DNA of 64,000 nt. Origin: an uncultured Prevotellaceae bacterium (lineage in GTDB: Bacteria; Bacteroidota; Bacteroidia; Bacteroidales; Bacteroidaceae). The notes under the pieces are model-generated. The model had not been told where the DNA came from. It did no database searches and was given only the letters and a program-made list of their open reading frames with translations. The DNA lies in contig ONKY01000083.1 of NCBI GenBank assembly GCA_900318585.1, positions 20,142 to 84,141 on the forward strand. The letters are read 5' to 3'. Both the position numbers and the translations under genes were made by a program. Shown piece by piece: positions 1 to 8,933 of this stretch; position 1 is the first letter of the stretch; each line of letters opens with the position of its first letter.

Positions 1-1677
1 ATAGCCTGGAATCCCACGGCCAAACGGCTCATCGCTGTCTATCAGGATGCAAACATAGACTTGATAGACGTCAATGGCAATATCACAAATATCTCTGCCC
101 TCTACTCCAAGACAATGACAGAGGATAAGACCGTAGACAGCTTGACGATCGACGGTGCTTATGCCTACCTCTATGCGCGCTTTGGCATTGTGAAAGTAAA
201 TATGCAACGGGCGGAAATAGCTGATACGTATACGAAGAACCATCCGGAGTTTCCTGTGCAGTTGCCGCCCTACGACAACGGCGATACCGAAAAGTACCTG
301 TCACTCGTGCAGACACTTCTGCCAGGAGGGCCAAAGAATAATTATTTCTACGAATCAAAGTTTGCCAATGATCGGTTATATACTACCGGAGGCTATTTCC
401 TCTCTGGTGTCGCCGACCTTTTGCGTCCAGGAACAGTACAGGTATGGGACGGAAACGACTGGCAAATTTATGAAGACAACTTGTCTTCAACAACAGGCTA
501 TGAATACCTTGATATCAACTGTATTGACTATGATCCTACCGATATAGGTCATGTAGCTGTAGGCGGACGTTGCGGGCTCTATGAATTCCAGAACGGAAAA
601 CTCCTGAAATACCACAATCAGCAGAACAGCCCGCTGAGGGGTGCCGTAGACGGTTCAAAGGAATTAGATAATTCCTATACGTTGGTGCATGGGGTAAAGT
701 TCGACAAGCAGGGAAATCTCTGGGTTTTGAACAGTCAGACCAACAAGACTTCACTTCTGGAACTGACGAAGGACGGCCAGTGGAACAGCCACCATAAGAG
801 TCTGCTGACGGACAGCAGAAATCTCAGTTTGCAAGGTCTTCGTTGTATGTTTATCGACAGTCGCGGTCTGTTATGGTTCTGTAATTCACACTGGAACGAG
901 CCTGCACTCTTCTGCTATGATATGGAAAACGACAACCTTCATCGGTATGACAAGTTTGTCAATCAGGACGGTACAAATTATATCCTTACGGGTGTCAACT
1001 GTGTGTGTGAAGACTTAGAGGGGAATATATGGATAGGCACCAGTCACGGACCGTTTATGATTGAACGGAGTGGAGTGGGGGAGAGCAGCGTTGTGTTTCA
1101 GCAGGTCAAGGTGCCGCGCAATGACGGCAGCAACTATGCCGACTACCTGCTCAATGGTGTCAGTATCAGCAGCATAGCGATTGACGGTGGTGGGCGCAAA
1201 TGGTTTTGCTCCAACCGTGCCGGCGTGTTTCTCATCAGCGCCGACAATATGCAGCAGCTTCATTATTTCACGGCAGACAACTCCAAGCTGTTGTCGGACA
1301 ACGTAATGTCTGCCAGCATCAACCAGCAGACGGGCGAGGTGTTCTTCCTGACAGAGAACGGCCTTTGCTCCTATATGAGTGACGCCTCGGTTTCTAACGA
1401 GGAGATGACCGAGGACAACGTCTATGCCTATCCCAACCCTGTCACGCCAGACTTCACCGGCCTCATTACCGTTGTCGGCCTGTCGATGAATGCTGACGTG
1501 AAGATACTCTCTTCCAGCGGAAAACTTATTGCCGAAGGCCGCTCCAACGGAGGAACTTTCACATGGGACTGCTGTGACCGTCAGGGTCGCCGTGTAGCCT
1601 CTGGCATCTATATGGTAGCTACTGCTACGTCTGACGGCAAGAAAGGAACGGTCTGTAAGATAGCCGTCATCAACTGA
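1..1677 (+). CDS. porZ: PorZ-like type IX secretion beta-propeller protein (5' truncated by window)
   Basis: The frame is open from base 1, so this is the C-terminal 558 residues of a longer protein. The visible part consists of two-component-regulator-type propeller blades (repeated G-x-hydrophobic-W-hydrophobic-x-T/S patterns such as GNLWVLNSQT, GLLWFCNSHW, GNIWIGTSHG). It ends in a Por secretion tail of about 85 residues, starting at VYAYPNPV and ending in GIYMVATATS...KIAVIN. This order (propellers plus a CTD that is kept) matches PorZ, a surface protein of the type IX secretion attachment complex that works with the sortase PorU in joining cargo to anionic LPS (known from Porphyromonas gingivalis). 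A generic T9SS-sorted propeller protein is the alternative. The stop is 13 bp before the next frame, so the symporter may be co-transcribed. Confidence 0.75.
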   Translation: MAWNPTAKRLIAVYQDANIDLIDVNGNITNISALYSKTMTEDKTVDSLTIDGAYAYLYARFGIVKVNMQRAEIADTYTKNHPEFPVQLPPYDNGDTEKYLSLVQTLLPGGPKNNYFYESKFANDRLYTTGGYFLSGVADLLRPGTVQVWDGNDWQIYEDNLSSTTGYEYLDINCIDYDPTDIGHVAVGGRCGLYEFQNGKLLKYHNQQNSPLRGAVDGSKELDNSYTLVHGVKFDKQGNLWVLNSQTNKTSLLELTKDGQWNSHHKSLLTDSRNLSLQGLRCMFIDSRGLLWFCNSHWNEPALFCYDMENDNLHRYDKFVNQDGTNYILTGVNCVCEDLEGNIWIGTSHGPFMIERSGVGESSVVFQQVKVPRNDGSNYADYLLNGVSISSIAIDGGGRKWFCSNRAGVFLISADNMQQLHYFTADNSKLLSDNVMSASINQQTGEVFFLTENGLCSYMSDASVSNEEMTEDNVYAYPNPVTPDFTGLITVVGLSMNADVKILSSSGKLIAEGRSNGGTFTWDCCDRQGRRVASGIYMVATATSDGKKGTVCKIAVIN

Positions 1678-1705
1678 TGATACATGAAACTTGAATTGTT
1701 GTGAA

Positions 1706-2992
1706 ATGACTGACGAAGGAGAAAGGACGGAGCAGCGAGAGCCATCCAAGCTCGCTTGGAGATGGGCGAGTCGTAATAGAACTCGGCGAAGCCAAAGGGG
1801 AAGAAAGAAGCAGTTTCGTTTTGGGCTACTCCCGCGAATACTGGTAGCCATCATTTTGGGCATTCTCTTAGGGCTGGTGCTCACGGAGCCGTGGGTACGC
1901 GTGTTTGTCACGTTCAATGGCGTGTTCGGACAGTTGCTGGGTTTCCTTATACCTTTTATTATAATAGGACTGGTGTTGCCGGCTATCGGCGAGATTGGGC
2001 GAACGGCAGGACGGCTGCTGCTCCTGACGGTTGCCGTAGCCTATCTTGACACGGTGATGTGCGGTCTTCTGTCGTATGGTACAGGCCGGTGGCTATTCCC
2101 TGGCTTGGTGACTCAGGTTTCTGGGGCAGGAGTGACAACAGAAGCCGCGCAGGCCATAGAGCCATATTTCAAGATACAGATACCGGCCATGTTCGATGTG
2201 ATGTCTGCCCTTGTCTTCTCGTTTATGGTGGGTTTGTGCGTCGCCTACGGCCATCTCCCCACGTTACGCTTGGCAGCTGTGGAGTTCCGAGAGGTCATCA
2301 CCAAGACGATTCATCGGTTGATCATCCCGCTACTGCCGCTCTATATCTTTGGCATCTTCCTTGAGATGACGGTCTCTGGTCAGGCCTGGCGTATTGTTTC
2401 TGTCTTTGCCCGCGTAATCGTGGTAATCTTCGTGCTCCATATCCTCATTCTGCTCTATCAGTTCTGTGTGGCGGGAGCTGTGACGCGCAGGAATCCCCTG
2501 CGGCTGCTTTGGAATATGCTGCCAGCCTACATGACAGCCCTTGGCACAAGTAGTTCGGCGGCCACCATCCCCGTTACGTTGCAGCAGACACGGAAGAATG
2601 GTGTCAGCGAGGGTGTGGCTGGTTTCTGTGTGCCCCTCTGTGCAACCATCCACATGTCAGGCTCTGCCATGAAAATTGTGGCTTGTGCTCTTACCATCTG
2701 TCTGCTCGAAGGCCTTCCTTTCGATTTCGGCGTGTTTCTTCACTTCGTCCTGATGCTGGGAATTGTTATGGTGGCGGCTCCTGGTGTACCTGGCGGGGCG
2801 ATTATGGCAGCCTTAGCCCCCTTGGCCAGCATCCTCGGCTTCGACAATAGCCAGCAGGCTCTTATGATAGCCCTTTATATTGCAATGGATTCCTTTGGCA
2901 CAGCCTGCAACGTCACGGGTGACGGCGCTATTGCGCTGATAATAGACCGCTTAAGGCCACTGAAACGAAAAAATGATATCAGCGAAGATTGA
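1706..2992 (+). CDS. Dicarboxylate/amino acid:cation symporter (DAACS family)
   Basis: Inner-membrane symporter of the sodium/proton:dicarboxylate family. Family marks are the serine-rich re-entrant loop (ALGTSSSAATIPVTLQ), the MSGSAMKIV segment and the NVTGDG motif near the C-terminus, with about eight hydrophobic segments. The frame is open from a TTG at 1691, but ATG 1706 is the better start because it lies 28 bp after the porZ-like stop. Residues about 5-35 (encoded about 1725-1808) are a basic, low-hydrophobicity stretch not expected in this family. Their DNA holds a perfect inverted repeat at 1746-1759 (CCAAGC..GCTTGG), so this part looks like an inserted small palindromic repeat that stayed in frame. 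Substrate cannot be read from the sequence; glutamate/aspartate, dicarboxylates or serine/threonine are all possible. Confidence 0.85.
   Translation: MTDEGERTEQREPSKLAWRWASRNRTRRSQRGRKKQFRFGLLPRILVAIILGILLGLVLTEPWVRVFVTFNGVFGQLLGFLIPFIIIGLVLPAIGEIGRTAGRLLLLTVAVAYLDTVMCGLLSYGTGRWLFPGLVTQVSGAGVTTEAAQAIEPYFKIQIPAMFDVMSALVFSFMVGLCVAYGHLPTLRLAAVEFREVITKTIHRLIIPLLPLYIFGIFLEMTVSGQAWRIVSVFARVIVVIFVLHILILLYQFCVAGAVTRRNPLRLLWNMLPAYMTALGTSSSAATIPVTLQQTRKNGVSEGVAGFCVPLCATIHMSGSAMKIVACALTICLLEGLPFDFGVFLHFVLMLGIVMVAAPGVPGGAIMAALAPLASILGFDNSQQALMIALYIAMDSFGTACNVTGDGAIALIIDRLRPLKRKNDISED
1737..1808. repeat. Palindromic repeat within symporter N-terminus
   Basis: Contains CCAAGCTCGCTTGG (1746-1759, 6-bp arms) followed by ACTCGGCGAAGCCAAAG (1781-1797). 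The second part resembles the intergenic motif ACTCGCTTGGCAAAGCCAAA near 41926-41945. It encodes a basic insert ahead of the first membrane segment. Boundaries are approximate. Confidence 0.5.
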
Positions 2993-3010
2993 TACCTAAG
3001 GAGTTGGTTC

Positions 3011-3895
3011 TTACGTTTTGCTACGAGACCGCCATGCCCTAAGCGACTGTAACAATACGCTGAGTAGGATAAGGGCGATGCCGAGGTAGAAAGAGAAGTT
3101 GATTTCGCGGCCCTCGCCGAAAATAAGGAATGCAAGGATAATCGTATAGCAGGGTTCAAGGTTGTACGTCAGGTTGACGGTGAAGGCGGAAAGGCGTTTC
3201 AGGGCTTGAATCTGCAGCAGGTACATACCTACGGTGCAGAACAGCGCGTGGCAGAGCATGAACCAAAGATTCGAGCCTTCGGGCACAACGACGACGGGCT
3301 GCCGGCTGGGGAAGAACCATAGATAGACAGGAATCATGGCTGAAACGATGATGAGTCCGCCGGACATCTGGTACATCAGTACCGTGCGGCTTCTGACGCC
3401 CACGCTGGCTTTTTTGTTGCAGATGGCATAGAGGGCGCAGACGGCTGACGACACCACGCCTATCGTGATGCCATAGCGATAGCGGGCGTCTAACGAGAAG
3501 ATACACAGCACGCCGACAACGGTAATCAGCGAGAAGAGCAGCTCCATGTCGGAAAAACGCTTCTTGAAAATCATCGGCTCGAAGACGGCGGTGAAGAAGC
3601 CGATTAGCGAGAAGCAGATGACACCTATTGATACGTTCGACGCTTTGATGCTGCCATAGAACAGCATCCAGTGCAGCCCCAATAAGGCTCCGCAGCCGCA
3701 CAATTGTAGGAATTTTCTCCACCCGACGCGTGGTAATCCTGTAAACACTAGCAGGATGCAGCTTGTGAAGAGCATACGATACCATACGATGTCCACCTCG
3801 TTCAGCGTAATCAATCGGCCGAACAAGCCAGTGAAGCCAGCTAACAGCACGCTCAGGTGCAACTGGATAAATCCCTTCTTCGTCTCGTTCATCAT
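3011..3895 (-). CDS. EamA/DMT family transporter
   Basis: 294 residues with about ten hydrophobic segments arranged as two EamA repeats, the usual drug/metabolite transporter architecture and length. Members export or exchange small metabolites such as amino acids or nucleotide sugars; the substrate cannot be inferred. The start ATG (3895) lies 9 bp after the stop of the upstream AraC-type regulator, so the two very probably form one transcript and the regulator may control the exporter. It converges with the symporter gene, with 18 bp between stops. Confidence 0.88.
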   Translation of the reverse strand: MMNETKKGFIQLHLSVLLAGFTGLFGRLITLNEVDIVWYRMLFTSCILLVFTGLPRVGWRKFLQLCGCGALLGLHWMLFYGSIKASNVSIGVICFSLIGFFTAVFEPMIFKKRFSDMELLFSLITVVGVLCIFSLDARYRYGITIGVVSSAVCALYAICNKKASVGVRSRTVLMYQMSGGLIIVSAMIPVYLWFFPSRQPVVVVPEGSNLWFMLCHALFCTVGMYLLQIQALKRLSAFTVNLTYNLEPCYTIILAFLIFGEGREINFSFYLGIALILLSVLLQSLRAWRSRSKT

Positions 3896-3904
3896 GAAAA
3901 GAAA

Positions 3905-5008
3905 CTAATCCTGTAGGTGCTTATCAGTGTTCTTCTGGAGGCGCTGGGATGCCTTGTAGTAAGCCTGATAGGAACTGTAGCCCGATTCCTGGGCGGCGAT
4001 GTCCTTTGTCGTGTTCTTGTGTTGCTTCAAATATTGCTCATAGTGCTCCAGCCGCAGTTGGTTGACATAGTTGAAGAAGCCGCCGAAACGCTCTTTGAAT
4101 GTGAGTGACACGTATGTACGGTTGGTGCCGCAGTACTCCACCACGTGATCCATCTTCAGGTGCGGATCAAGGTAGCCCTGTTTCTCTTTCAGGAACTCTT
4201 CTATCTTCTGTGCTATTTGGTCTATGCGCTCTTCCATGAGGATACGCTCACGGCTTTCTGCTTCTGATTCTGGCCCTTCTGTATCAGACAGGAGAACGAC
4301 TTGCCGCCAGACAGGCATGACATTGATGAGCAGCGCAATATTGAATACCGACAGCGGCAGGCACATCCACGCCATTACCCTTGGGCTGTCGGTCAGGAAG
4401 GCTGGCCAGATGAACAGGGAGAGAAACACCGGTGAGAGCCAGACACGCTTGGCGTAGGCCAGCGGGAAGTCATCAGGGTTTGAATAGTTTTCGTCGCGGG
4501 CTTCCACAATACAGTTCCATACCTTCCACATTGACATAGCACAAAAGGGAATGGTCAGCAGACTTACTGCCAGAACTATCTGCTCATGCCTCACCATGCC
4601 TTTCCCGCTGAGCACTCCTCCAGGAATCCAGGCATTGATGACTAAGGGTATGACAGCAATGATGACGAGGATGGCCGTTATCCAACTGATGGTTTTCCAT
4701 TTGTTCCATTGCTTCACAGAGCCGAAGAACATGAACAGCAGCACTCCGCAGTAGAAATAGTAGGTAGCCGGAAAGTAACACTTTACCAACAGCCATGCGG
4801 CAGGGCTTGTGGGATCCACAGCATAGGGAATCAGGCAAACAGACATCAGGTAGATAATAACCTGCAGTTTCCTGTCTGGCCAGATGTATTTTCTGTGCTC
4901 TTTCGACTTCTGACAGGTGTGAAAGGCTCTCATGATGGAAAAGAACCAACAGGAGAGCAGATACACCGTTATGGCGATGCCATACCAATAATATTCTTTT
5001 TCTATCAT
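3905..5008 (-). CDS. Membrane-bound AraC-type transcriptional regulator
   Basis: 367 residues. The N-terminal about 240 residues form six or seven hydrophobic segments. The C-terminal about 110 residues are a helix-turn-helix AraC domain (HVVEYCGTNRTYVSLTFKER for the first helices, then DIAAQESGYSSYQAYYKASQ for the second). The plan, membrane sensor joined to AraC DNA-binding domain, is common in Bacteroidota. It would sense a signal in the membrane or periplasm and act on nearby promoters. It is the first gene of a unit with the EamA exporter and has its own -7 box at 5032-5039, divergent from the LruC gene. The stretch linking the parts (about residues 240-270) is charged and probably helical. 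Confidence 0.85.
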   Translation of the reverse strand: MIEKEYYWYGIAITVYLLSCWFFSIMRAFHTCQKSKEHRKYIWPDRKLQVIIYLMSVCLIPYAVDPTSPAAWLLVKCYFPATYYFYCGVLLFMFFGSVKQWNKWKTISWITAILVIIAVIPLVINAWIPGGVLSGKGMVRHEQIVLAVSLLTIPFCAMSMWKVWNCIVEARDENYSNPDDFPLAYAKRVWLSPVFLSLFIWPAFLTDSPRVMAWMCLPLSVFNIALLINVMPVWRQVVLLSDTEGPESEAESRERILMEERIDQIAQKIEEFLKEKQGYLDPHLKMDHVVEYCGTNRTYVSLTFKERFGGFFNYVNQLRLEHYEQYLKQHKNTTKDIAAQESGYSSYQAYYKASQRLQKNTDKHLQD

Positions 5009-5031
5009 AACAATAACTTCTTTTTCTGTTG

Positions 5032-5039
5032 CAAAAATA
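5032..5039 (-). promoter_or_regulatory. -7 box of the AraC/EamA unit
   Basis: Reads TATTTTTG on the minus strand, matching the Bacteroidota -7 consensus TAnnTTTG, 24 bp before the regulator start. No clear -33 TTTG was seen at the right distance. Confidence 0.55.
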
Positions 5040-5110
5040 CAATAAAATCCGGAAAAAATAATGGAAATCCGTAAATTTTATCCATTTACCTTTTTTTTAA
5101 TAGTATATAA

Positions 5111-5141
5111 TTTGGAGATTTAGATATAATTCGTACCTTTG
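5111..5141 (+). promoter_or_regulatory. Promoter of LruC lipoprotein gene
   Basis: TTTG at 5111-5114 (-33) and TACCTTTG at 5134-5141 (-7) with 19 bp between, a full match to the Bacteroidota sigma-ABfr promoter. Confidence 0.7.
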
Positions 5142-5190
5142 CAGCGAAATAATCAACAAAAAGACCATAGATTTTAAATTGTTTTCTATT

Positions 5191-7368
5191 ATGAGAATTA
5201 TGATGAAAAGTGCAAAGGTTGCACTCATGACAGTTTTAACCGTGTTAGCTGTCTCATGTAAAGACACGGACGTGTTTGATCCGGATGCTCCGCTCCCTGG
5301 TGGTGACGAAACGTCAGAAAAGGTTGCAAACACATTTGATTTCTCCACCATTCAGAATGTAAACCTGTCTGTGGACTATTCTGCATTCAAGCTTTACGGC
5401 CCAGTGCAATTTAGTGTCTACAACCAGAATCCGTTTGTAGGAGAAGATGAGTTTGAACAGCTTGACAGTAGCATCATTCCGATTTTCTCGGATTTCACCG
5501 ATGCTGACGGCAAGTTCAGCAAGTCAGTAAAGTTGCCTGCATACGCTCAGCATCTGTATGTGGTGACGGGTAACTTCTTCGTTTCCGATTATCTGATAGA
5601 GGCAGACGTGAAGAATGGTGCAGCTAAGGCTGTGGCTACCAAGCCGGCTGCTGCCCGTAACAGCAGTATGTATGTTACTCGTGCCGAAGAAACTTATACG
5701 GATGATGTAGCAACTATTCCCTCGCTCTCGTCCCTTGTTGATGTGCAAGGTAACGTAATACCAACCGGTCAAAAATACAAGATCTGGAAATCTTACTTAG
5801 GAAAGTGGAGTGAAACGTCAGGTAGGCCCCAATATATTAATAATACAACAAATCCCAAACTGGTATTCAGCGGTGAAGATTTTGCGTCACTCTGCGAAAC
5901 CGTTTCTGATGCTTTGAATAGCAATGCCCCTTGCCACGAGGAGTATCGTGCCCAGCCAGACCTGACATTGCAGGAGGAATCGGAAGTTTCCATCACCGTT
6001 ATTGGCGGAAGCACTTGCTGGAACAGTTCACTGGGTTACTATTATTATACTGAAGACACGAAGCCGACAAAGCCCGAGGATTTGAATATCGTCATGCTCT
6101 TCCCCAATACTCAGTGTGGAGGGTGGAAAAAGATGAAGAGTAATTATGACTACCAGAATTCCGTTGCTTTACATGCTGGTGACGTCGTACAGCTGATGTA
6201 TTATCCGAATATTGCCAATAATAGCATGGATAATGCTACCACGAAGTTCCCCAAGGGAACCAAGATTGGTTTCATTCTCAAGACACATGCTTGGGGTATG
6301 AAGGGTAATGCCTACCAGATAAAGGGCTACAATTCCAGCAAGGCATTCTTTAATATGTGGGGCACTTCCACGGATGGAGCATCGTACACTGAAGGTTTGC
6401 GTTGCCCGCCCTTTGATAAAGATAAAGAATACAATGATAACTATAAATATCTCAATACTGATGGCGAGAGCCGTATTGCCAAGTTTGCATACGTGAAGAA
6501 CGATAATGAGAAGTATGCTATCGTTTCGTTCGAGGACGCATGTAGCGATCAGGACTACGACGACTTGGTGTTCGCCCTGAAGCCCAATGTGTTCACCCCG
6601 ATACCTGAGATTGTTCCCCAAAAGACAAGTACTTTCAGCGTCTATGGATACGAGGATTTGTGGCCCAAGAAGGGTGACTACGACCTGAATGATGTCATCG
6701 TGGAGTCAGAACACGAGAAGATCTCTATTAAGAAGAGCCCGGACAAGGTATTTAAGTTGGTTCAGGAATCATTCAAGCTGACCACCTATCAGAACTATGT
6801 AGAGCTGAAGAGCGGACTGGCTCTCACGCTGCATACTCCTGTTCAGCCCTCAAGTGTAGTCACGAAGATTAAGCACAAGAAGACTGGAATAGAAGAGGAG
6901 GTTTCGTTTAAGGTTGAAAATAATGGCACGGATAATGTGTATTATCTCACATCTGATGTCACGGCAAATCTTGGAGACACCTATATTATCCAGCTGAACT
7001 ATAGTGTTGGCCAGACGAGCAGTGACTTGGCTTCTATCGATCCTTTCATCTATCGTGAAGAGGATGGCAACCAGACTTGGCAGGTACATATTCCCTTTGA
7101 GGCTCCTGCTCCAAGAATGAAGTTTGGCTATTTCCATACAGAGGATGACCTCTCTGTGCCCGATAGAAACATCTTCTTTGTCCGCGACACCGACTATCCG
7201 TTTGCTTTCCACCTGTTTGGTACGAAGATAGACAATTTTGAACTGCTTCTGAAACCAGAGAATGAGAGTGTTCCCGTTAGTACACTCTTCCCCCTCTTCC
7301 TGGATTGGGCTAAATCGAAAGGAACGCAACATGCTGATTGGTATTTGTTCCCGCGTGAAAGCAATTAA
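5191..7368 (+). CDS. LruC domain-containing lipoprotein
   Basis: About 725 residues. An N-terminal lipoprotein signal ends at Cys23 (LAVSC) and is followed by KDTD, an acidic stretch of the kind that sends Bacteroidota lipoproteins to the cell surface. The middle holds two acidic metal-binding-like motifs: DQDYDDLVFAL (about residue 450) and, about 45 residues on, DYDLNDVIVE. The C-terminal about 220 residues are the LruC/DUF4842 region, ending in HADWYLFP. The ORF opens at TTG 5179, but ATG 5191 gives a proper signal peptide. The C-terminus aligns by eye with the 28941 gene (DPF..., DWYLYP). Role is unknown; a surface adhesin or matrix-like function is an inference. Transcription ends at the hairpin at 7391-7426. 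Confidence 0.85.
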   Translation: MRIMMKSAKVALMTVLTVLAVSCKDTDVFDPDAPLPGGDETSEKVANTFDFSTIQNVNLSVDYSAFKLYGPVQFSVYNQNPFVGEDEFEQLDSSIIPIFSDFTDADGKFSKSVKLPAYAQHLYVVTGNFFVSDYLIEADVKNGAAKAVATKPAAARNSSMYVTRAEETYTDDVATIPSLSSLVDVQGNVIPTGQKYKIWKSYLGKWSETSGRPQYINNTTNPKLVFSGEDFASLCETVSDALNSNAPCHEEYRAQPDLTLQEESEVSITVIGGSTCWNSSLGYYYYTEDTKPTKPEDLNIVMLFPNTQCGGWKKMKSNYDYQNSVALHAGDVVQLMYYPNIANNSMDNATTKFPKGTKIGFILKTHAWGMKGNAYQIKGYNSSKAFFNMWGTSTDGASYTEGLRCPPFDKDKEYNDNYKYLNTDGESRIAKFAYVKNDNEKYAIVSFEDACSDQDYDDLVFALKPNVFTPIPEIVPQKTSTFSVYGYEDLWPKKGDYDLNDVIVESEHEKISIKKSPDKVFKLVQESFKLTTYQNYVELKSGLALTLHTPVQPSSVVTKIKHKKTGIEEEVSFKVENNGTDNVYYLTSDVTANLGDTYIIQLNYSVGQTSSDLASIDPFIYREEDGNQTWQVHIPFEAPAPRMKFGYFHTEDDLSVPDRNIFFVRDTDYPFAFHLFGTKIDNFELLLKPENESVPVSTLFPLFLDWAKSKGTQHADWYLFPRESN

Positions 7369-7390
7369 TGAAAATCATCTGTTCAAGATA

Positions 7391-7426
7391 AAAAAGGGGA
7401 GTGTGCAAACGCACACTCCCCTTTTT
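7391..7426. terminator. Bidirectional terminator between LruC gene and sufD
   Basis: A 16-bp perfect stem (AAAAAGGGGAGTGTGC and its complement) around an AAAC loop, with T tracts on both strands. It serves the plus-strand LruC gene and the minus-strand suf genes, which converge here. Confidence 0.9.
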
Positions 7427-7487
7427 CTTAACTTCGGCAATAACCGGGCCTTGCCCCCATGCATCGGGCGTTTCGAAAACAAAGCAG

Positions 7488-8933
7488 CTACTTGCAGAGC
7501 CTGCAGCCTTCGCACTTGCTGAGCTGTCCGCGGAAACGCTTGTCAATAAGGTAGTGCAGGCGGTCGCGCAGGGGCGAGAGCTGCATCTTGTCAATCACCT
7601 CGTTGATAAACGCCTGCTGCAAGAGCACACGGGCTTCTTGCTCGCTGATGCCACGCTGGCGCATATAGAACAACGCTGCGTCGTTCAGCTGGCCTACGGT
7701 GGAGCCGTGGGCACATTTCACGTCGTCAGCATAAATCTCCAGCATGGGCTGTGTATACATGCGTGACTCTTTCGTGGCACAGAGATTTTGGTTTGTCATC
7801 TGCGATACCGTCTGCTGAGCTCCCGGCTGTACCAGCACGCGACCGGCAAAGGCGCCTGTAGCGTTACCGGAGAGCACGTATTTGTATAGCTCGTTTGAGG
7901 TGCAATGGGTGGCACGGTGAGTAATCAGCGTGTTGTTGTCCACCAGCTGCTGCTTATCAGCTATCACGCAGCCATAGCAGGAGCACTCCGCACCCTCGTC
8001 GGATAAGGTCAGGTCGAGTTTGTTGCGGGTAATGCCGTTGTGCAGGGTAATCACGTTATGGTTCACGCGGCTGTCGCGTTGCTGGTCAATATATACATTG
8101 CTCACACGGACGTTCTTTGCATGGGTTTCCTCTAAACAATACAGGTCGAGTGAGGCGTTAGCTCCTACGTAGGCCTCTATCACCTGTGTAGCCAAGAAGT
8201 CGCGGTCATCAGCCGTGTGGTCGCAGAATAGGATCTTGATCTCTGCACCTTCTTCTAGTACGATGAGCACGCGGCGGTTCACCATCAAGCCGCCCCCGGA
8301 AAGACAACGGGTAGGCGAGCTTTGCTCGGGAATAGCCGTATTTGCAAAAGGAGATTTCAGAATATTGATGACCTGAATAGCTCGGTCTACCTTGACATTC
8401 TTGGGTACATAGACCAACAGGCCATCCTGTGCCAGCATGGTGTTGAGGGCCGTCACAGCATCCTCGCTGGTTTTAGCCTGTTTGGCGTAGTATTTCTCGA
8501 TGAAATCGGGGAAATTGTGGAAAGAGCCTATCATGACGCCTTCAGGCAAGTGGCCATGGGGAATGCTTTCTCCTCCATTCCCGCCATCGCACCCATTCCC
8601 GCTATCGCGCCTACCCGTAGCCTTTCCCCCCTCAAAAAACGCATCATTGACCATGAAGTAGAACGAGGTGGACAGGTTAGGCACATCGCAACGGAAGGCC
8701 TGATAAGGGTCAACGGGGATTTCGAGGCGATTCAGGTTCAACCCATAGTCAGGCGCAAAGAGTTTGGCCATGTCCGTGTATTTGTAGCGTTCCACCTTTC
8801 GCGTGGGGAAACCACTCGACACGAAGTCCTTGTATGCTTTGTCGCGCACGGCATTCATGGCTTCTGGCGCATGGTCAAAGATTATCTGCCGGGCCTGCTT
8901 GTATAGTTCTATGTATTGCTGCTCGCTACTCAT
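7488..8933 (-). CDS. sufD: Fe-S cluster assembly protein SufD
   Basis: 481 residues; SUF scaffold subunit that pairs with SufB and is driven by the SufC ATPase. The C-terminal core is typical: MVNRRVLIVLEEGAEIKILFCDH, then the beta-helix and GRVLVQPGAQQTVSQMTNQN, HGSTVGQLNDAALFYMRQRG, and a final CEGCRLCK. It overlaps sufC by 4 bp (ATGA), so the two are translationally coupled. Two stretches depart from the family: about residues 103-124 (GGKATGRRDSGNGCDGGNGG) and about 196-217 (containing AIPEQSSPTRCLSG). Both are encoded by copies of one palindromic repeat (8595-8626 and 8305-8333) and look like in-frame insertions into loops, the second just before the conserved NRRVLIV segment. The rest is intact, so the protein is probably functional. 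Confidence 0.93.
   Translation of the reverse strand: MSSEQQYIELYKQARQIIFDHAPEAMNAVRDKAYKDFVSSGFPTRKVERYKYTDMAKLFAPDYGLNLNRLEIPVDPYQAFRCDVPNLSTSFYFMVNDAFFEGGKATGRRDSGNGCDGGNGGESIPHGHLPEGVMIGSFHNFPDFIEKYYAKQAKTSEDAVTALNTMLAQDGLLVYVPKNVKVDRAIQVINILKSPFANTAIPEQSSPTRCLSGGGLMVNRRVLIVLEEGAEIKILFCDHTADDRDFLATQVIEAYVGANASLDLYCLEETHAKNVRVSNVYIDQQRDSRVNHNVITLHNGITRNKLDLTLSDEGAECSCYGCVIADKQQLVDNNTLITHRATHCTSNELYKYVLSGNATGAFAGRVLVQPGAQQTVSQMTNQNLCATKESRMYTQPMLEIYADDVKCAHGSTVGQLNDAALFYMRQRGISEQEARVLLQQAFINEVIDKMQLSPLRDRLHYLIDKRFRGQLSKCEGCRLCK
8305..8333. repeat. 29-bp palindromic repeat, copy 1, inside sufD
   Basis: Reads CAACGGGTAGGCGAGCTTTG then CTCGGGAAT on the plus strand. The centre GAGC-TTT-GCTC forms a hairpin. 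It is identical over all 29 bases to the reverse complement of 8949-8977 in sufC. Confidence 0.85.
8577..8626. repeat. Palindromic repeat, copy 2, inside sufD
   Basis: ATTCCCGCTATCGCGCCTAC followed by CCGTAGCCTTTC at 8595-8626 shares both flanks (ATTCCCG and GCCTACCCGT) with copies 1 and 3 but has a different centre. An 18-bp partial duplicate (ATTCCCGCCATCGCACCC) precedes it at 8577-8594. Confidence 0.7.

Noticed and set aside
8305-8626. sufD as a pseudogene broken by repeats
   Set aside because: The frame is intact from start to stop, conserved segments before and after both insertions are present, and coupling to sufC is kept.
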